Shown here: positions 1-8,735 of the stretch, piece by piece
Position numbering within the stretch: the first letter of the stretch is position 1
How the letters are laid out: every line of letters begins with the position of its first letter
NCBI GenBank assembly: GCA_944319875.1
Contig: CALUFR010000001.1
Span: 1-44,515 of the forward strand
Direction: 5' to 3'
Length of the DNA: 44,515 nucleotides
From: an uncultured Bacteroides sp.
GTDB lineage: Bacteria; Bacteroidota; Bacteroidia; Bacteroidales; Bacteroidaceae
Translations under genes and position numbers: made by a program
The notes under the pieces: generated by a model
Told to the model about the DNA's origin: nothing
Seen by the model: only the letters and a program-made list of their open reading frames with translations
The model's database searches: none

Positions 1-588
1 TTCATAAGCGATGTCTGGTAGGTTCTTTGTGGTGCTTGTTGCTCCGCAAATAAAACAGCCAATACCAAGATTATTCGCATCTTCAGGTTGAGAAATTCGT
101 ATTAATGTACCGAGGAGTGCTCCCACAACTTGTGCGAAGTTGTCTTTATTTACTCTCGTCGAGCTCCCGTCCGACGCCAACGTTCTCACCCATTGGAAGT
201 CCGATGCCTCCGTCAACTGGTTCTCGAAAGCGTCCGATGCCGCCTTAGCGGAAGCGGTCGCTGCGAGCATGGCGGGCTGTTCGAGGGTGTTGGCCTGCAT
301 ACGCTGGGAAAGCACGGACAATACCTGCGAGGCGATGGTGTCCTGAAGCTCCTGCATGGTGACTATTCCAAGTTCGTTGCCGTCAGCGTCGACGGCTTTG
401 AAGCCTGCTGCTTGGGAGAGGTTAACACTTGCTGAGGGTGTTTCTACCTTCTCTTCCTCTACCGTTTCCGCAGGGGCTATCTCAGAGGCTGCTACGGTGT
501 TCTCAGCCTGTTCTACCTGTTCTGCGTTCACTACCTGTTCTGCTTTCTTGATTTCTTCCGCTTGTGCGGTTTTCTTCGTTGTTGCCAT
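1..588 (-). CDS. Phage tail-associated protein, C-terminus beyond the window
   Basis: The reading frame starts at an ATG (586-588) and stays open for 196 codons to the window edge, so only the N-terminal part is present. Residues 1-55 are rich in Ala, Glu, Lys and Val and look like a flexible or coiled leader. A region beginning ASVNLSQAAG follows, with many Gln and Ala, likely helical. Near the edge comes a stretch with DANNLGIGCF and NLP, which resembles the start of a pyocin-knob-type tail fibre repeat; that match is weak and made by eye. It is the last visible gene of the tail module and follows the fibre gene, so a tail fibre, fibre chaperone or baseplate role is likely. Function not established. 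Confidence 0.7.
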   Translation of the reverse strand, partial: MATTKKTAQAEEIKKAEQVVNAEQVEQAENTVAASEIAPAETVEEEKVETPSASVNLSQAAGFKAVDADGNELGIVTMQELQDTIASQVLSVLSQRMQANTLEQPAMLAATASAKAASDAFENQLTEASDFQWVRTLASDGSSTRVNKDNFAQVVGALLGTLIRISQPEDANNLGIGCFICGATSTTKNLPDIAYE

Positions 589-611
589 AGTCTTATGTTT
601 TTTTGTTGTTA

Positions 612-878
612 TTACTCTTTGTCAAGCATCTCGTTCACTCCGTCGATAAACTGCGGTGTGCATTGGTTGGCCACTTGGTGTATCAGCTGCACTTCCCGTT
701 CGTTATACTCCGCCTCACCGTCAGAGTTGTATATCTTGCGTGCCAGCTCCAAGGCGGCTATGCCGTTACAGTTACGGTAGATGATGTCTGCGAACGTCTC
801 CCGCAGGTCGTGTATCAGGTAGTCTTTCTTCGCCACGCCTGTGTACATCTTTACTTGTTTGAAGTTCAGTGTTGCCAT
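612..878 (-). CDS. Small phage protein of unknown function (88 aa)
   Basis: Codes for 88 residues starting MATLNFKQVKMYTG. It is probably mostly helical and acidic towards the C-terminus (VNEMLDKE), with no signal peptide, membrane segment or cysteine cluster. It lies 14 bases behind the stop-to-start gap of the long fibre gene and 23 bases ahead of the next tail gene, so it belongs to the same leftward tail operon. I do not recognise the family. Its size and place after a fibre gene would suit a fibre assembly chaperone, but nothing in the sequence proves it. Confidence 0.7.
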   Translation of the reverse strand: MATLNFKQVKMYTGVAKKDYLIHDLRETFADIIYRNCNGIAALELARKIYNSDGEAEYNEREVQLIHQVANQCTPQFIDGVNEMLDKE

Positions 879-892
879 ATTGTAAATAGTTG

Positions 893-3800
893 TTAGGTTG
901 TTCTCGATATTGTCATAGCGTAGTATGTGCCACCGTCTGCATTATAGCAGAGCATCAGTTCGCATGTGTCTCCTTGCCCCATCTCGTAGCCACCGGTTAC
1001 ACTATTCAGATTGCTATCGAGCAGGTTGGGGTAATCGGTGCTGTTAAGATCAGTGACTTCTGAGGTGCGCCCGTAAAGACGTATATTGTATCGTGAAGCT
1101 GCACACATCACCGTGAGGCGCACGGCAAAAGAGTCACCGGTTGCTGCTCCTAATGATGAACGCATGTTAGAGATGTGTGGCAGAACGACTTTCGCATTGG
1201 CCACAATTGCGTTTGTTACTATCACCCTGTTTCCTTTGCTTAAATCAATACCATATAAATAAGTTCCGAGTCTGGATAGTATGTTCACTCGATAACCGTC
1301 TATCATGCCATTAAGTGTCCCGTTACCCCTCCCATGGAAAGCAAAATTTATTTGTGCGTTATGGGCTGATAGATATAACGCATAGTTAACGCTACCTTCA
1401 TAGGTACTTGGCTCTTCCTCGGTAACAAAGCGAGCTACATAGTTGAATTCTTGGGCCGATCCAAAAACATCGTTGCCTATAGCTGCCGAATTGCCTTTCT
1501 CACTATTGATGAAAATCGCAGCGGCATTATCGTAGGTAGTAGGGCCTTCTTCCGGTACGTGTGCGTTTGTCAGGATACTACCGCTGATATAAAGTCCTCC
1601 AATCTTTCCCACAGTGGCATTCACCGTCCCGCTAATATTCGCATTTACCGCAACCAACTTGTAAGCCTTGATTTCGCCTGTCTTTGTATTCATTGACAAT
1701 ATCGGCGTCCCGTCTGAGTTCGTGTTCTGCGACTGCATCACCCCATAAGGCACACCATTCTCGTACCCCAGCAACTTGAACTGGAACCCACCGATATTCG
1801 CCCCGTCCGCAAAGAACGTATCCGTCACGATGCTCTCGAACTTCTGCATCGCCTCCCAGTTGTCGTCACCAGCAACCGAGGTAGGCGCAGCGGTCACGGT
1901 CGCCCCGAAGTTCTTCACCAAGAAGTTATAGTAGGTATTCTCGAACATGTAGATTATCTTATCCCTGCGGCCTTCCGTCCACACATAGGACTGACCCTGC
2001 TTGAACACTCCACGGTCATAAGGAAACGCTCCCATGATGCCCTGTGCGCCGGGAGCACCGTCCGCCCCGTCCTTCGCCATGCCGATACCCTTCTCAGCCA
2101 CATAGGCGTCGTTCCACGCATTGGCATCCGATTGAGTCCTGTAGGCTCGCACCGTGTATTGCGTGTAGCCTGCCGCAGCCGCCACACCCACCTTCGAGAC
2201 TCTCTGCGGAGACACCGCCACGTTCCAGCTGCCGTTGTATCGTCTTACAACCAACCACAAGTCCGAGCACTCGTTGACCGTGCCTCCCTGAGACTTTTTG
2301 CAGGTCACCTGCACCGACGAAGGCGAAGGCGAGCCTGTCGACGTGAAGTTGAACGCACCGACGGGAGAGTCCAGCCAGTAGGCTTCCGGCTCCTCATTCC
2401 ATGACATCATCCGCCAGTCAGCGTTGACCGCCATGTCCTCAGCCCGTCCTGCCAAGATATATCCTCCGTCCGCCTTGCGCATGTACGCCCCTGAAGACAG
2501 TCTCATGATGGGCAGAGGCGGGTTGCTCGTCTGAACCAAGGACACAAACGAACCGTTGCCGAAGTTCACCAACTTACCCTTGGCATAAGGCGTCTTGGCT
2601 GACTCCCAATGCCCCACGGCTTCGATGCTCGTGCCGTCTGTTCCGTCTGTTCCGTCTTGTCCGTCCGTCAGCAGGGGAATGCTCTCTACATCCACTAACA
2701 GACTGTTGACGTAGAACGAAAACTTGATACTCTTGTTGAATGTAGTCGTTGAGATAGCCTGCCCGTTATTGGCCGTCTGTTCAGCCCCACCGTCCAAAGA
2801 GTACTTCAGCTCTCCGTCTGTGGTATCAGATATAGACCCGCCCACGGTTTTCTGCCGCTTGCAGGATACAGAGGTCACGCTATACGAACCATCCTTGTAT
2901 CGGGTCACACTTGAAACCGAGGGCACAAGGCTGTACACAATCGCATCCGCACCGTTCGCTCCTGCCCTGACTCCCGTCACGGTGAACGTAAGTGTTCTCG
3001 TGAAGTTCTGCCCGTTCTTCTGAGCCTTCAGGGTCAAGACCACATCGTTAGTATCAGCCAAGGATACCCCTTGCGCCACGGAGATAGTCACCGCTCCCGT
3101 GTCCTTGTTCGCATTCACCGTCAATCCCGAAGCCGCCTGTGCGGTCAGCTCGCTCAATTCCAACTGTTCATAGCCGTACCATATCCCGACATTCGTTGTC
3201 CAGCTCTGCGCCTTGGCGGCCACTCCCTCCGAGGTCAGCGCACAGCCCACCATCTCGTTGTCGAGGTCAGCCAAGACAGCGTTCTCACCGTCCTTAGACC
3301 AACGGTAGACAATAGCAGGGTCACTCCACGCACCCCAAGAGCCATCTCTTTTGACACGCTTGCAGCCCCATTCCACTTGATGGTCCGCATCCACACCAAG
3401 GAAGTCATCCGTCCACCCTTCAGGTATGTAATCATCCTCCTGCGGGCTTTCGGGCTTTTCGGGGGCTAAACCGACAGAATTATTCCGAATGTAGATATAC
3501 TCGTAGTCCCTGCCGTCCTTACCGTCGGAGACCTGTTTCAGCCAAGCGCTTCCCGTGCCCGGCTCTTCGGTCGTACCGTCCGTATCGACATTCAACCATA
3601 ATGCCCCGTTATGCGATACTCGGTTGTAATACCCATACGTGCCCGCCACCCATTCGCCTTTATCAATGGGCACTCGCACGCTCTGACCGGTGATTTCGTC
3701 GATTTGGAATATCAGACCCGTTAACAAGACATTCTGTAACACGGAAGAATACGTATCGCAGTTGATGCCGCCCACGGTCATTCCTTTCTTCTTGCCGAAC

Positions 3801-4594
3801 CACGACTTCACCTGTGCGGGTTCCGGGTCCCACGTGTTCGCATGGTCATAAAAAGTGATACAGTTGTTCCCGTCCCGCACGTCCAATATCATGTACGTCT
3901 GACGGTTTGTATTCGTGAAGTTGCCCGTCTGGCCGAGCTTCATCTGCTTGTAAGGAATTGACCCTGAGTCAGGACGTGGCGCCATGACAAACGTCTTGGC
4001 ATCGTAATCCACGGAAGTCACACGGAACTGAACCTTCTTGAACCCTGCAAAGTCTCCACTTTGGGCATCCTTGTCGTACCAATACCCAAGGAGAATATCA
4101 TCCACATACTGGCCGCAGGGCATCCCTTCTTCGAGGTCAGGCGTCACCGTCCACGTGCCGTCCCCGTTATCCGTGAAGTCTTTCACCTTCAATCCCCCAC
4201 CCGGAGTAATCAGGTTGTAACCCATGTAGTAGGTCATGTAGTTGTACCTAATAGCAGGCACTATCAGCTCGCTTCGCAGGTACAGGCTCTCCAATTCAGC
4301 CCGACCGAGATTGTCTATCATGCCGCCCGATACGCCCGTGATGAACTCTCCGAATTTGGCCAAGCCGCCGATGACCGTACCGCCCAAGAGCTTCAGCAGG
4401 TAGGTGGTGGCGTCCTCGCGGTCTTTGTGGAGGTAGATGTCCTGCAGCTCCTTGATCAGGTTCTGCATATATTCTAACACCTCTTCAAAGTTCGCCTCGA
4501 CTCGCTTGAAGTTGCGATCCAACTTCAGGCGGACGTCACGGCCTGTGTCGTTCGCCCCATTCCAAGGTACTATTGATTCAAATTCGTAGTCCAT
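893..4594 (-). CDS. Large tail fibre / receptor-binding protein (1233 aa)
   Basis: A 1233-residue modular protein. The N-terminal 90 residues (MDYEFESIVPWNGAND..., then a long Glu/Leu-rich helix) look like a virion attachment segment. The middle has carbohydrate-fibre-type repeats such as GEWVAGTYGYYNRVSHNGAL and an Ig-like region (GLTVNANKDTGAVTISVAQG). Two short collagen-like Gly-X-Y stretches occur (DGQDGTDGTDGT and KDGADGAPGAQG). The C-terminal third (NISGTVNATVGKIGGLYISG onward) resembles the beta-helical tip of prophage tail proteins. Its ATG overlaps the stop of the 90-residue gene upstream as TAATG, so the two are translationally coupled. By position after the tape measure and by domain style it most likely recognises the host surface. 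The module has its own promoter at 4906-4940. Confidence 0.85.
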   Translation of the reverse strand: MDYEFESIVPWNGANDTGRDVRLKLDRNFKRVEANFEEVLEYMQNLIKELQDIYLHKDREDATTYLLKLLGGTVIGGLAKFGEFITGVSGGMIDNLGRAELESLYLRSELIVPAIRYNYMTYYMGYNLITPGGGLKVKDFTDNGDGTWTVTPDLEEGMPCGQYVDDILLGYWYDKDAQSGDFAGFKKVQFRVTSVDYDAKTFVMAPRPDSGSIPYKQMKLGQTGNFTNTNRQTYMILDVRDGNNCITFYDHANTWDPEPAQVKSWFGKKKGMTVGGINCDTYSSVLQNVLLTGLIFQIDEITGQSVRVPIDKGEWVAGTYGYYNRVSHNGALWLNVDTDGTTEEPGTGSAWLKQVSDGKDGRDYEYIYIRNNSVGLAPEKPESPQEDDYIPEGWTDDFLGVDADHQVEWGCKRVKRDGSWGAWSDPAIVYRWSKDGENAVLADLDNEMVGCALTSEGVAAKAQSWTTNVGIWYGYEQLELSELTAQAASGLTVNANKDTGAVTISVAQGVSLADTNDVVLTLKAQKNGQNFTRTLTFTVTGVRAGANGADAIVYSLVPSVSSVTRYKDGSYSVTSVSCKRQKTVGGSISDTTDGELKYSLDGGAEQTANNGQAISTTTFNKSIKFSFYVNSLLVDVESIPLLTDGQDGTDGTDGTSIEAVGHWESAKTPYAKGKLVNFGNGSFVSLVQTSNPPLPIMRLSSGAYMRKADGGYILAGRAEDMAVNADWRMMSWNEEPEAYWLDSPVGAFNFTSTGSPSPSSVQVTCKKSQGGTVNECSDLWLVVRRYNGSWNVAVSPQRVSKVGVAAAAGYTQYTVRAYRTQSDANAWNDAYVAEKGIGMAKDGADGAPGAQGIMGAFPYDRGVFKQGQSYVWTEGRRDKIIYMFENTYYNFLVKNFGATVTAAPTSVAGDDNWEAMQKFESIVTDTFFADGANIGGFQFKLLGYENGVPYGVMQSQNTNSDGTPILSMNTKTGEIKAYKLVAVNANISGTVNATVGKIGGLYISGSILTNAHVPEEGPTTYDNAAAIFINSEKGNSAAIGNDVFGSAQEFNYVARFVTEEEPSTYEGSVNYALYLSAHNAQINFAFHGRGNGTLNGMIDGYRVNILSRLGTYLYGIDLSKGNRVIVTNAIVANAKVVLPHISNMRSSLGAATGDSFAVRLTVMCAASRYNIRLYGRTSEVTDLNSTDYPNLLDSNLNSVTGGYEMGQGDTCELMLCYNADGGTYYAMTISRTT

Positions 4595-4866
4595 TACTTC
4601 AGCTCCAGTTCGTTATCGTTAAAGGTGAGCAGGAGAGGCTGCCAGCAGGAGGCGGTTTCTCCGGTGCTCAGGTCGGTGTAGTTCAGCATGTAGTCGGTGT
4701 ACTGGTTGCGTTCTTTCCGGCTCTGCTTGTTGAGCCGGGCTCGGTGCACCGTCACGACACCTTCGCTCTTCCTTCGGGCTATGCTGTAGCTCATGAAGGA
4801 AAAGCTGAAGGGAATGCGCTGGCGGCTCAGTTCCCGCATCTGGTCTATGGCTTCGTACACTGTCAC
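4594..4866 (-). CDS. Small tail-module protein of unknown function (90 aa)
   Basis: Ninety residues, MTVYEAIDQMRELSRQRIPF at the start, with a short basic centre (LNKQSRKERNQYTDYML) and a beta-rich end (WQPLLLTFNDNELELK). The start is GTG or the codon just after the repeat-rich leader. It is the first gene after promoter 4906-4940 and is coupled to the fibre gene by a TAATG overlap, which fits a tail tip or baseplate component made together with the fibre. I do not recognise a family. An overlapping frame reaching 4942 runs through the promoter and repeats and is not credible. Confidence 0.75.
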   Translation of the reverse strand: MTVYEAIDQMRELSRQRIPFSFSFMSYSIARRKSEGVVTVHRARLNKQSRKERNQYTDYMLNYTDLSTGETASCWQPLLLTFNDNELELK

Positions 4867-4870
4867 TTTT

Positions 4871-4905
4871 TAAATTGACAATTGATAATTGATAATTGAC
4901 AATGG
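4871..4905 (-). repeat. Leader repeat of ATTGTCAATTATCAATT type
   Basis: Three to four imperfect tandem copies of AATTGATAATTGA (+ strand) sit between promoter 4906-4940 and the 90-residue gene, forming its 5' untranslated leader. A second copy of this repeat type precedes the gene ending at 13112. Confidence 0.8.
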
Positions 4906-4940
4906 CAAAGGTAACTTGGGCAGGTGGCTGAAAAAAGGAC
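4906..4940 (-). promoter_or_regulatory. Phage promoter P2 (GTCC-N23-TACCTTTG)
   Basis: Read leftward, GTCCTTTTTTCA is followed by TACCTTTG, with the first G of GTCC 27 bases before the T of TACC. TACCTTTG fits the Bacteroidales -7 consensus TAnnTTTG. The same geometry occurs at 15904-15938, 29956-29990 and 34933-34967. It would drive the fibre module independently of the tape-measure transcript. Confidence 0.65.
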
Positions 4941-4946
4941 ACGGTT

Positions 4947-4980
4947 TTAATGGTTAATGGTTAGTGGTTAATGGTTAATT
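4947..4980. repeat. ATTAACCATT leader-type tandem repeats
   Basis: Four near-copies of TTAATGG (+ strand) directly after the tape-measure stop and upstream of P2. The same repeat precedes several other genes of this phage (8706-8735, 10636-10668, 12112-12143, 27480-27510, 30975-31005). Confidence 0.85.
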
Positions 4981-7900
4981 ATCGGCTGATGTTGCGTTCC
5001 AGTTGCTCCACGTGTTTGATGCCGTCACGGACTTTGCGGGGGTCAACGACCAGTTCTTTCTCGGTGAGGATGGTGAGCAGGCGGTTGTTTTCTTGCAGGA
5101 GGACGACCACTTGGGAGCGTTGCTCGGCGGTCATACCGGCTAAGAGTGACGCTGATGGGCGCGATAGTCCCGTGTTTTCGTTGCTGTACCCGCCCTGGTA
5201 TCTGCCCTTACCCAGTCGGACTTGTTCGAGGATCTGCGTGGTGTTCAGCATCCGGATGCTGCCACGCTTCTGCGCCAAGTCGAACACGTCGAGGAACTGC
5301 TTCACGGCGGGGTTGGCCACGGCCTCGTGGTTGGCGACAAATTCGTTTTTGTGGACGGGGATAACGCCTGCGGTCTCGCGGGGGTTGCCGGTCTTGGTGT
5401 AGCCTTGGACGTAGTCGTCGGAGTAACCGCCGGTGTAAAGGCCTTTGGCTTCGTCGCGCTGCTGCTTGGCCACGGCGATTTGGGCGGCACCGGCTACCAA
5501 AGCGGCGGCTGCGGCGGCTGCACCCAAGGCCGGACCCACGATGGGGATGCCTGCCATTGCCTTGTAGGCTTCCATCGCGGTGACGGCGGTCGTGGCGGTC
5601 ACTTGCAGGACGCTGGCGGCAAACTGCTTGTCGGCGTACTTCTTCTTGACTTCGTTGACCGCTGCCTCCTTCTCCTCTTCGAGTTTGGTAGTATCTTTGC
5701 CTGCTTTTTTGGCTGCCTCAATCTGCTTGTCGTAGCGGCGCTCCACCTTGCTAATCTCAGCGTCCTGCATGGCTTGCATCAACTGACTGGCGGCACTGAA
5801 TGCCTGGGTGATGGTCTGAAGGGAGGCCTTGGTGATTTCATCCCGGCGTTCTTCAGCTTGCTCGGCGATGCGGGTTTTCCATTCCTGGTACTCTTTGTAG
5901 CTGATCAGGTCGGCATCGTACAAGGCTTGCAGGATTTGGTTCTGTTGTTCGGTATCGGTGGAGGTGCGGATGTCGTGCAGGCCTTTGCTTCGCTCGGCCT
6001 TGCGGTAGTCATCAATCTGCTTGTTGGCATCCTCAATCATCTGCGTTTGCTCATCGACCCAGTCGGCTTCTTGCTTCTGCTGCTCCTTGTAGCGGCGGTC
6101 GGCTTCGGCTATAAACTTGTCCATAATCTGCCCCTGCGTATCGGTGTTGTCTTTACCGAACTCCTTCTGTAGGGATGACATCTTTCCCAGGTGGTTGATT
6201 TCTGCAAGGTACATCTGTTGCTGGTAGTCTTCTTGGGTCAATTTCTCTTCGAGGTACTTTTCTTTGAGCAGGTTGATTTCGGTGCGGTACTGCTGTTCGA
6301 GGGCGGATTGGCGGGCTTGGAAGTCGGAGTCGCCAGTCGGATTGGGTTTATCACCGTCACCTGTTTTTTTCTTAGGTGCCGTTACTACTACTTCGGGAAG
6401 TATATTGCTTGGCGAAGGATTTTCCCAGTTGGCGTACTGCTCGTTGATTTTTTTGATTTGACGCTGCATGTTATAGTAACTTTCGATGTACTCCTCCAAG
6501 TCCGACGCAGCGAATTTGGAGATGGAGCTACCACCGAAGTACTTATGACGGATGTTGTGGTATGCCTGTGCAAACGCATCTTGCCAACGACTACCCGCGT
6601 TGTAAAACTCAGATGTCGTCTGCTTGATATCTGCGATAATAGAGTTGATAAGCGAACGACTACCTGTCATCTTCAGCAGGGATTGGCGCATTTCTTCGAT
6701 GCTGTCTACCTGTCGAGAACCTTCTTTCTCGGTCAGTTCGTCTATATCCTGCTGCTTGTACTTCATTGCGACCTGCTTAGCCAGCTCAGTATTGATGTGC
6801 TTGTAGGCTGTTTCGATTTCATCCAAGCTGCTTTTCTCGTCCAGGAGGTAAGGCATGTATTGGCCGTATTGTTCGTTGATGGCCTTTATCAGATCACGAC
6901 GGGTCTGCGTACCCTCGTTAGCGTTTTTTAGCGAAGTGAAAAGATTATCCAGACGCACTTGCTCAGTGCCCAGTTCTTTCTGCATATCCTTGATGGATAT
7001 TGTGACGTCTTTCGTTTTCTGATGAAACGATATCAAGGCGCCGGTGGCACCACCAATCACAGCTCCTACCAATCCCCAAGGGCTTAATTTGGTTACCAAG
7101 TTCAATGCTTTCTGAGCAATCACCTGCCGATTAATCCACATTGTATGCAACTTCTGCAATGCTACAGCCGCATTCGCAGCTACGATGTAGCCGCCTAATG
7201 CGGAGGTTGCGGCAATAATAACTCCTTTATATTCATCAAACACCCGTATCAGCTCGAGCAGCCCCTTGACCGTGAGGCTCCCGAAGCTGATCATGCTCTT
7301 CATCACCGGTTGCAGGCGTTCGCCCAGTTCGATGCGGACTTCTTGGAAGCTCTTGCGGGCTTTCTCTAATTGCGCCTGCACGGTGTTGTTCTGCACGTTG
7401 TATTCCTTGCCGATGCTTGTGCCCTCTCGGAAGGCTTGGTTGGCGTTGGCCTGCTCCTTGCGGATCAGGTCGATGTTGCCGGCCAAGGTGGTGATGACGC
7501 TGGCGGCTTCGGCACCGGTCAGCGACATCTCCTTCAGCACGGGGGCGATGTTGGCCATTCCGCCCATCTTGCTGAGCGATTCCAGGAACGCGAGTACGGC
7601 GGCATTGGCATCCCGCTGCATCAGTTCGGTGAATTGCTGTACATCCATTTGCGCCAGTTTGGCGTACTTGGCGGGTTCTTGGTACAGGCGTAGGATAAGG
7701 CCGGAGAGAGCGGTGCTTGCCATCTCGGAGCGAAGCATGTTCTGGTCGAGTGCGGACGCATAGCCCATGATATCCGTCACCGCCAAGTTCGCCTGCTTGC
7801 CCACACCGCCCATGCGTGCCGTGAAGGATACAAGGTACGGCTCGGAGGCGGAAGAGCTTTGTGCGACTTGGTTCACGGCAGAACCGATGGCGAGCATGTT

Positions 7901-8698
7901 GTCCTTCAAGCTTCGGCTTTCGTCACCGAACATCTGCGAGAGCTTGCCGATTTGGTTCACGGCTTCCTCGCCCAAGTCCTCGCCCAACGCGACGTTAATC
8001 ATGTCGGCGGCTTCGACGAACTCCCGCACATTGTCCCGTCCCGTGATGCCTAACTTGCCGGCCTCGCCTGCCAGGCGGTTCAATTCCTCGCGAGGAGTAC
8101 GTGTGTCCATGTTTTTGAACTCCTCGTTAAGTTGCTTCACTTCGTCTCGGGTCATGCCGGTGTACTTGATTACCTGGCTCTCGGCTTCTTCCATCTTGGC
8201 GTATTCCTCTACGGATTGGCGCATGGTGAGCGTCAGTCCGGTGATGGAAGCGATGGCGCCTGCAGCCAGACCCATGTAGCGGTTGAAGCCGTCGGCAATC
8301 TTGCCGATGGAAAGGCGGGTTTCGGAGGCTGTGCCTTGCAGTTCGCGCATCCGCTGTTGGGTCAGGCGCAGTTCTTCGCGGTATTGCTTCCACTCTGCCG
8401 TGCCCGGCTTCAGGTCGTTCAGTGCACGGCGCAGGCGGCTCGCTCCTTGGCGCAGCTCGTTGTAGGTGAGGGCGGAACGGCCTGCCTCCAGTCGTTGGCG
8501 GTAGAGGGAGGTGTTCAGCGCATCCTGCTGCTTCTTCAGCTCCCGATACTCCTTGGTGTTCTTCTTGCCTTCGTTGTTGAGTTTCTCCATCTCGGCGGTC
8601 ACCGCTTCGAGCTGCCGCTTGGTCTCGTCAAACTTGGCTTTGGCTTCCGAATTGTCGATGCGGATAGCCATGCGGAAATCCTTGATATTTATCGCCAT
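4979..8698 (-). CDS. Phage tail tape measure protein (1239 aa)
   Basis: A 1239-residue, strongly helical protein. Residues 10-120 form a coiled coil rich in Lys, Glu and Arg (MRIDNSEAKAKFDETKRQL style). Residues about 120-450 match the TP901-type tape measure core, with YAKMEEAESQVIKYTGMTRD, the GITGRDNVREF region and SLTGAEAASVITTLAGN. A hydrophobic part follows near 490-560 (GVIIAATSALGGYIVAANAA; WGLVGAVIGGATGALISF). A second Glu/Gln/Lys-rich coiled coil at about 780-1010 leads to a small Ala-rich hydrophobic stretch near 1060. Such proteins set tail length and form or aid the DNA channel, so the phage has a long non-contractile or contractile tail. It follows the 632-residue tail gene and ends in the repeat block at 4947. 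Confidence 0.93.
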   Translation of the reverse strand: MAINIKDFRMAIRIDNSEAKAKFDETKRQLEAVTAEMEKLNNEGKKNTKEYRELKKQQDALNTSLYRQRLEAGRSALTYNELRQGASRLRRALNDLKPGTAEWKQYREELRLTQQRMRELQGTASETRLSIGKIADGFNRYMGLAAGAIASITGLTLTMRQSVEEYAKMEEAESQVIKYTGMTRDEVKQLNEEFKNMDTRTPREELNRLAGEAGKLGITGRDNVREFVEAADMINVALGEDLGEEAVNQIGKLSQMFGDESRSLKDNMLAIGSAVNQVAQSSSASEPYLVSFTARMGGVGKQANLAVTDIMGYASALDQNMLRSEMASTALSGLILRLYQEPAKYAKLAQMDVQQFTELMQRDANAAVLAFLESLSKMGGMANIAPVLKEMSLTGAEAASVITTLAGNIDLIRKEQANANQAFREGTSIGKEYNVQNNTVQAQLEKARKSFQEVRIELGERLQPVMKSMISFGSLTVKGLLELIRVFDEYKGVIIAATSALGGYIVAANAAVALQKLHTMWINRQVIAQKALNLVTKLSPWGLVGAVIGGATGALISFHQKTKDVTISIKDMQKELGTEQVRLDNLFTSLKNANEGTQTRRDLIKAINEQYGQYMPYLLDEKSSLDEIETAYKHINTELAKQVAMKYKQQDIDELTEKEGSRQVDSIEEMRQSLLKMTGSRSLINSIIADIKQTTSEFYNAGSRWQDAFAQAYHNIRHKYFGGSSISKFAASDLEEYIESYYNMQRQIKKINEQYANWENPSPSNILPEVVVTAPKKKTGDGDKPNPTGDSDFQARQSALEQQYRTEINLLKEKYLEEKLTQEDYQQQMYLAEINHLGKMSSLQKEFGKDNTDTQGQIMDKFIAEADRRYKEQQKQEADWVDEQTQMIEDANKQIDDYRKAERSKGLHDIRTSTDTEQQNQILQALYDADLISYKEYQEWKTRIAEQAEERRDEITKASLQTITQAFSAASQLMQAMQDAEISKVERRYDKQIEAAKKAGKDTTKLEEEKEAAVNEVKKKYADKQFAASVLQVTATTAVTAMEAYKAMAGIPIVGPALGAAAAAAALVAGAAQIAVAKQQRDEAKGLYTGGYSDDYVQGYTKTGNPRETAGVIPVHKNEFVANHEAVANPAVKQFLDVFDLAQKRGSIRMLNTTQILEQVRLGKGRYQGGYSNENTGLSRPSASLLAGMTAEQRSQVVVLLQENNRLLTILTEKELVVDPRKVRDGIKHVEQLERNISR

Positions 8699-8705
8699 GA
8701 TTTTT

Positions 8706-8735
8706 TATGGTTTATGGTTAATGGTCAATGGTTAA
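8706..8735. repeat. ATTAACCATT leader repeats upstream of the tape measure gene
   Basis: Imperfect tandem TTAATGG/TTTATGG units (+ strand) lie between the stop of the 632-residue gene and the ATG of the tape measure gene and include the upstream stop codon. Confidence 0.8.

Noticed and set aside
5222-6172. 316-aa + strand frame opposite the tape measure gene
   Set aside because: It is a complementary-strand shadow of the helical tape measure gene with Gly/Val/Leu-rich low-quality sequence and no start signal.
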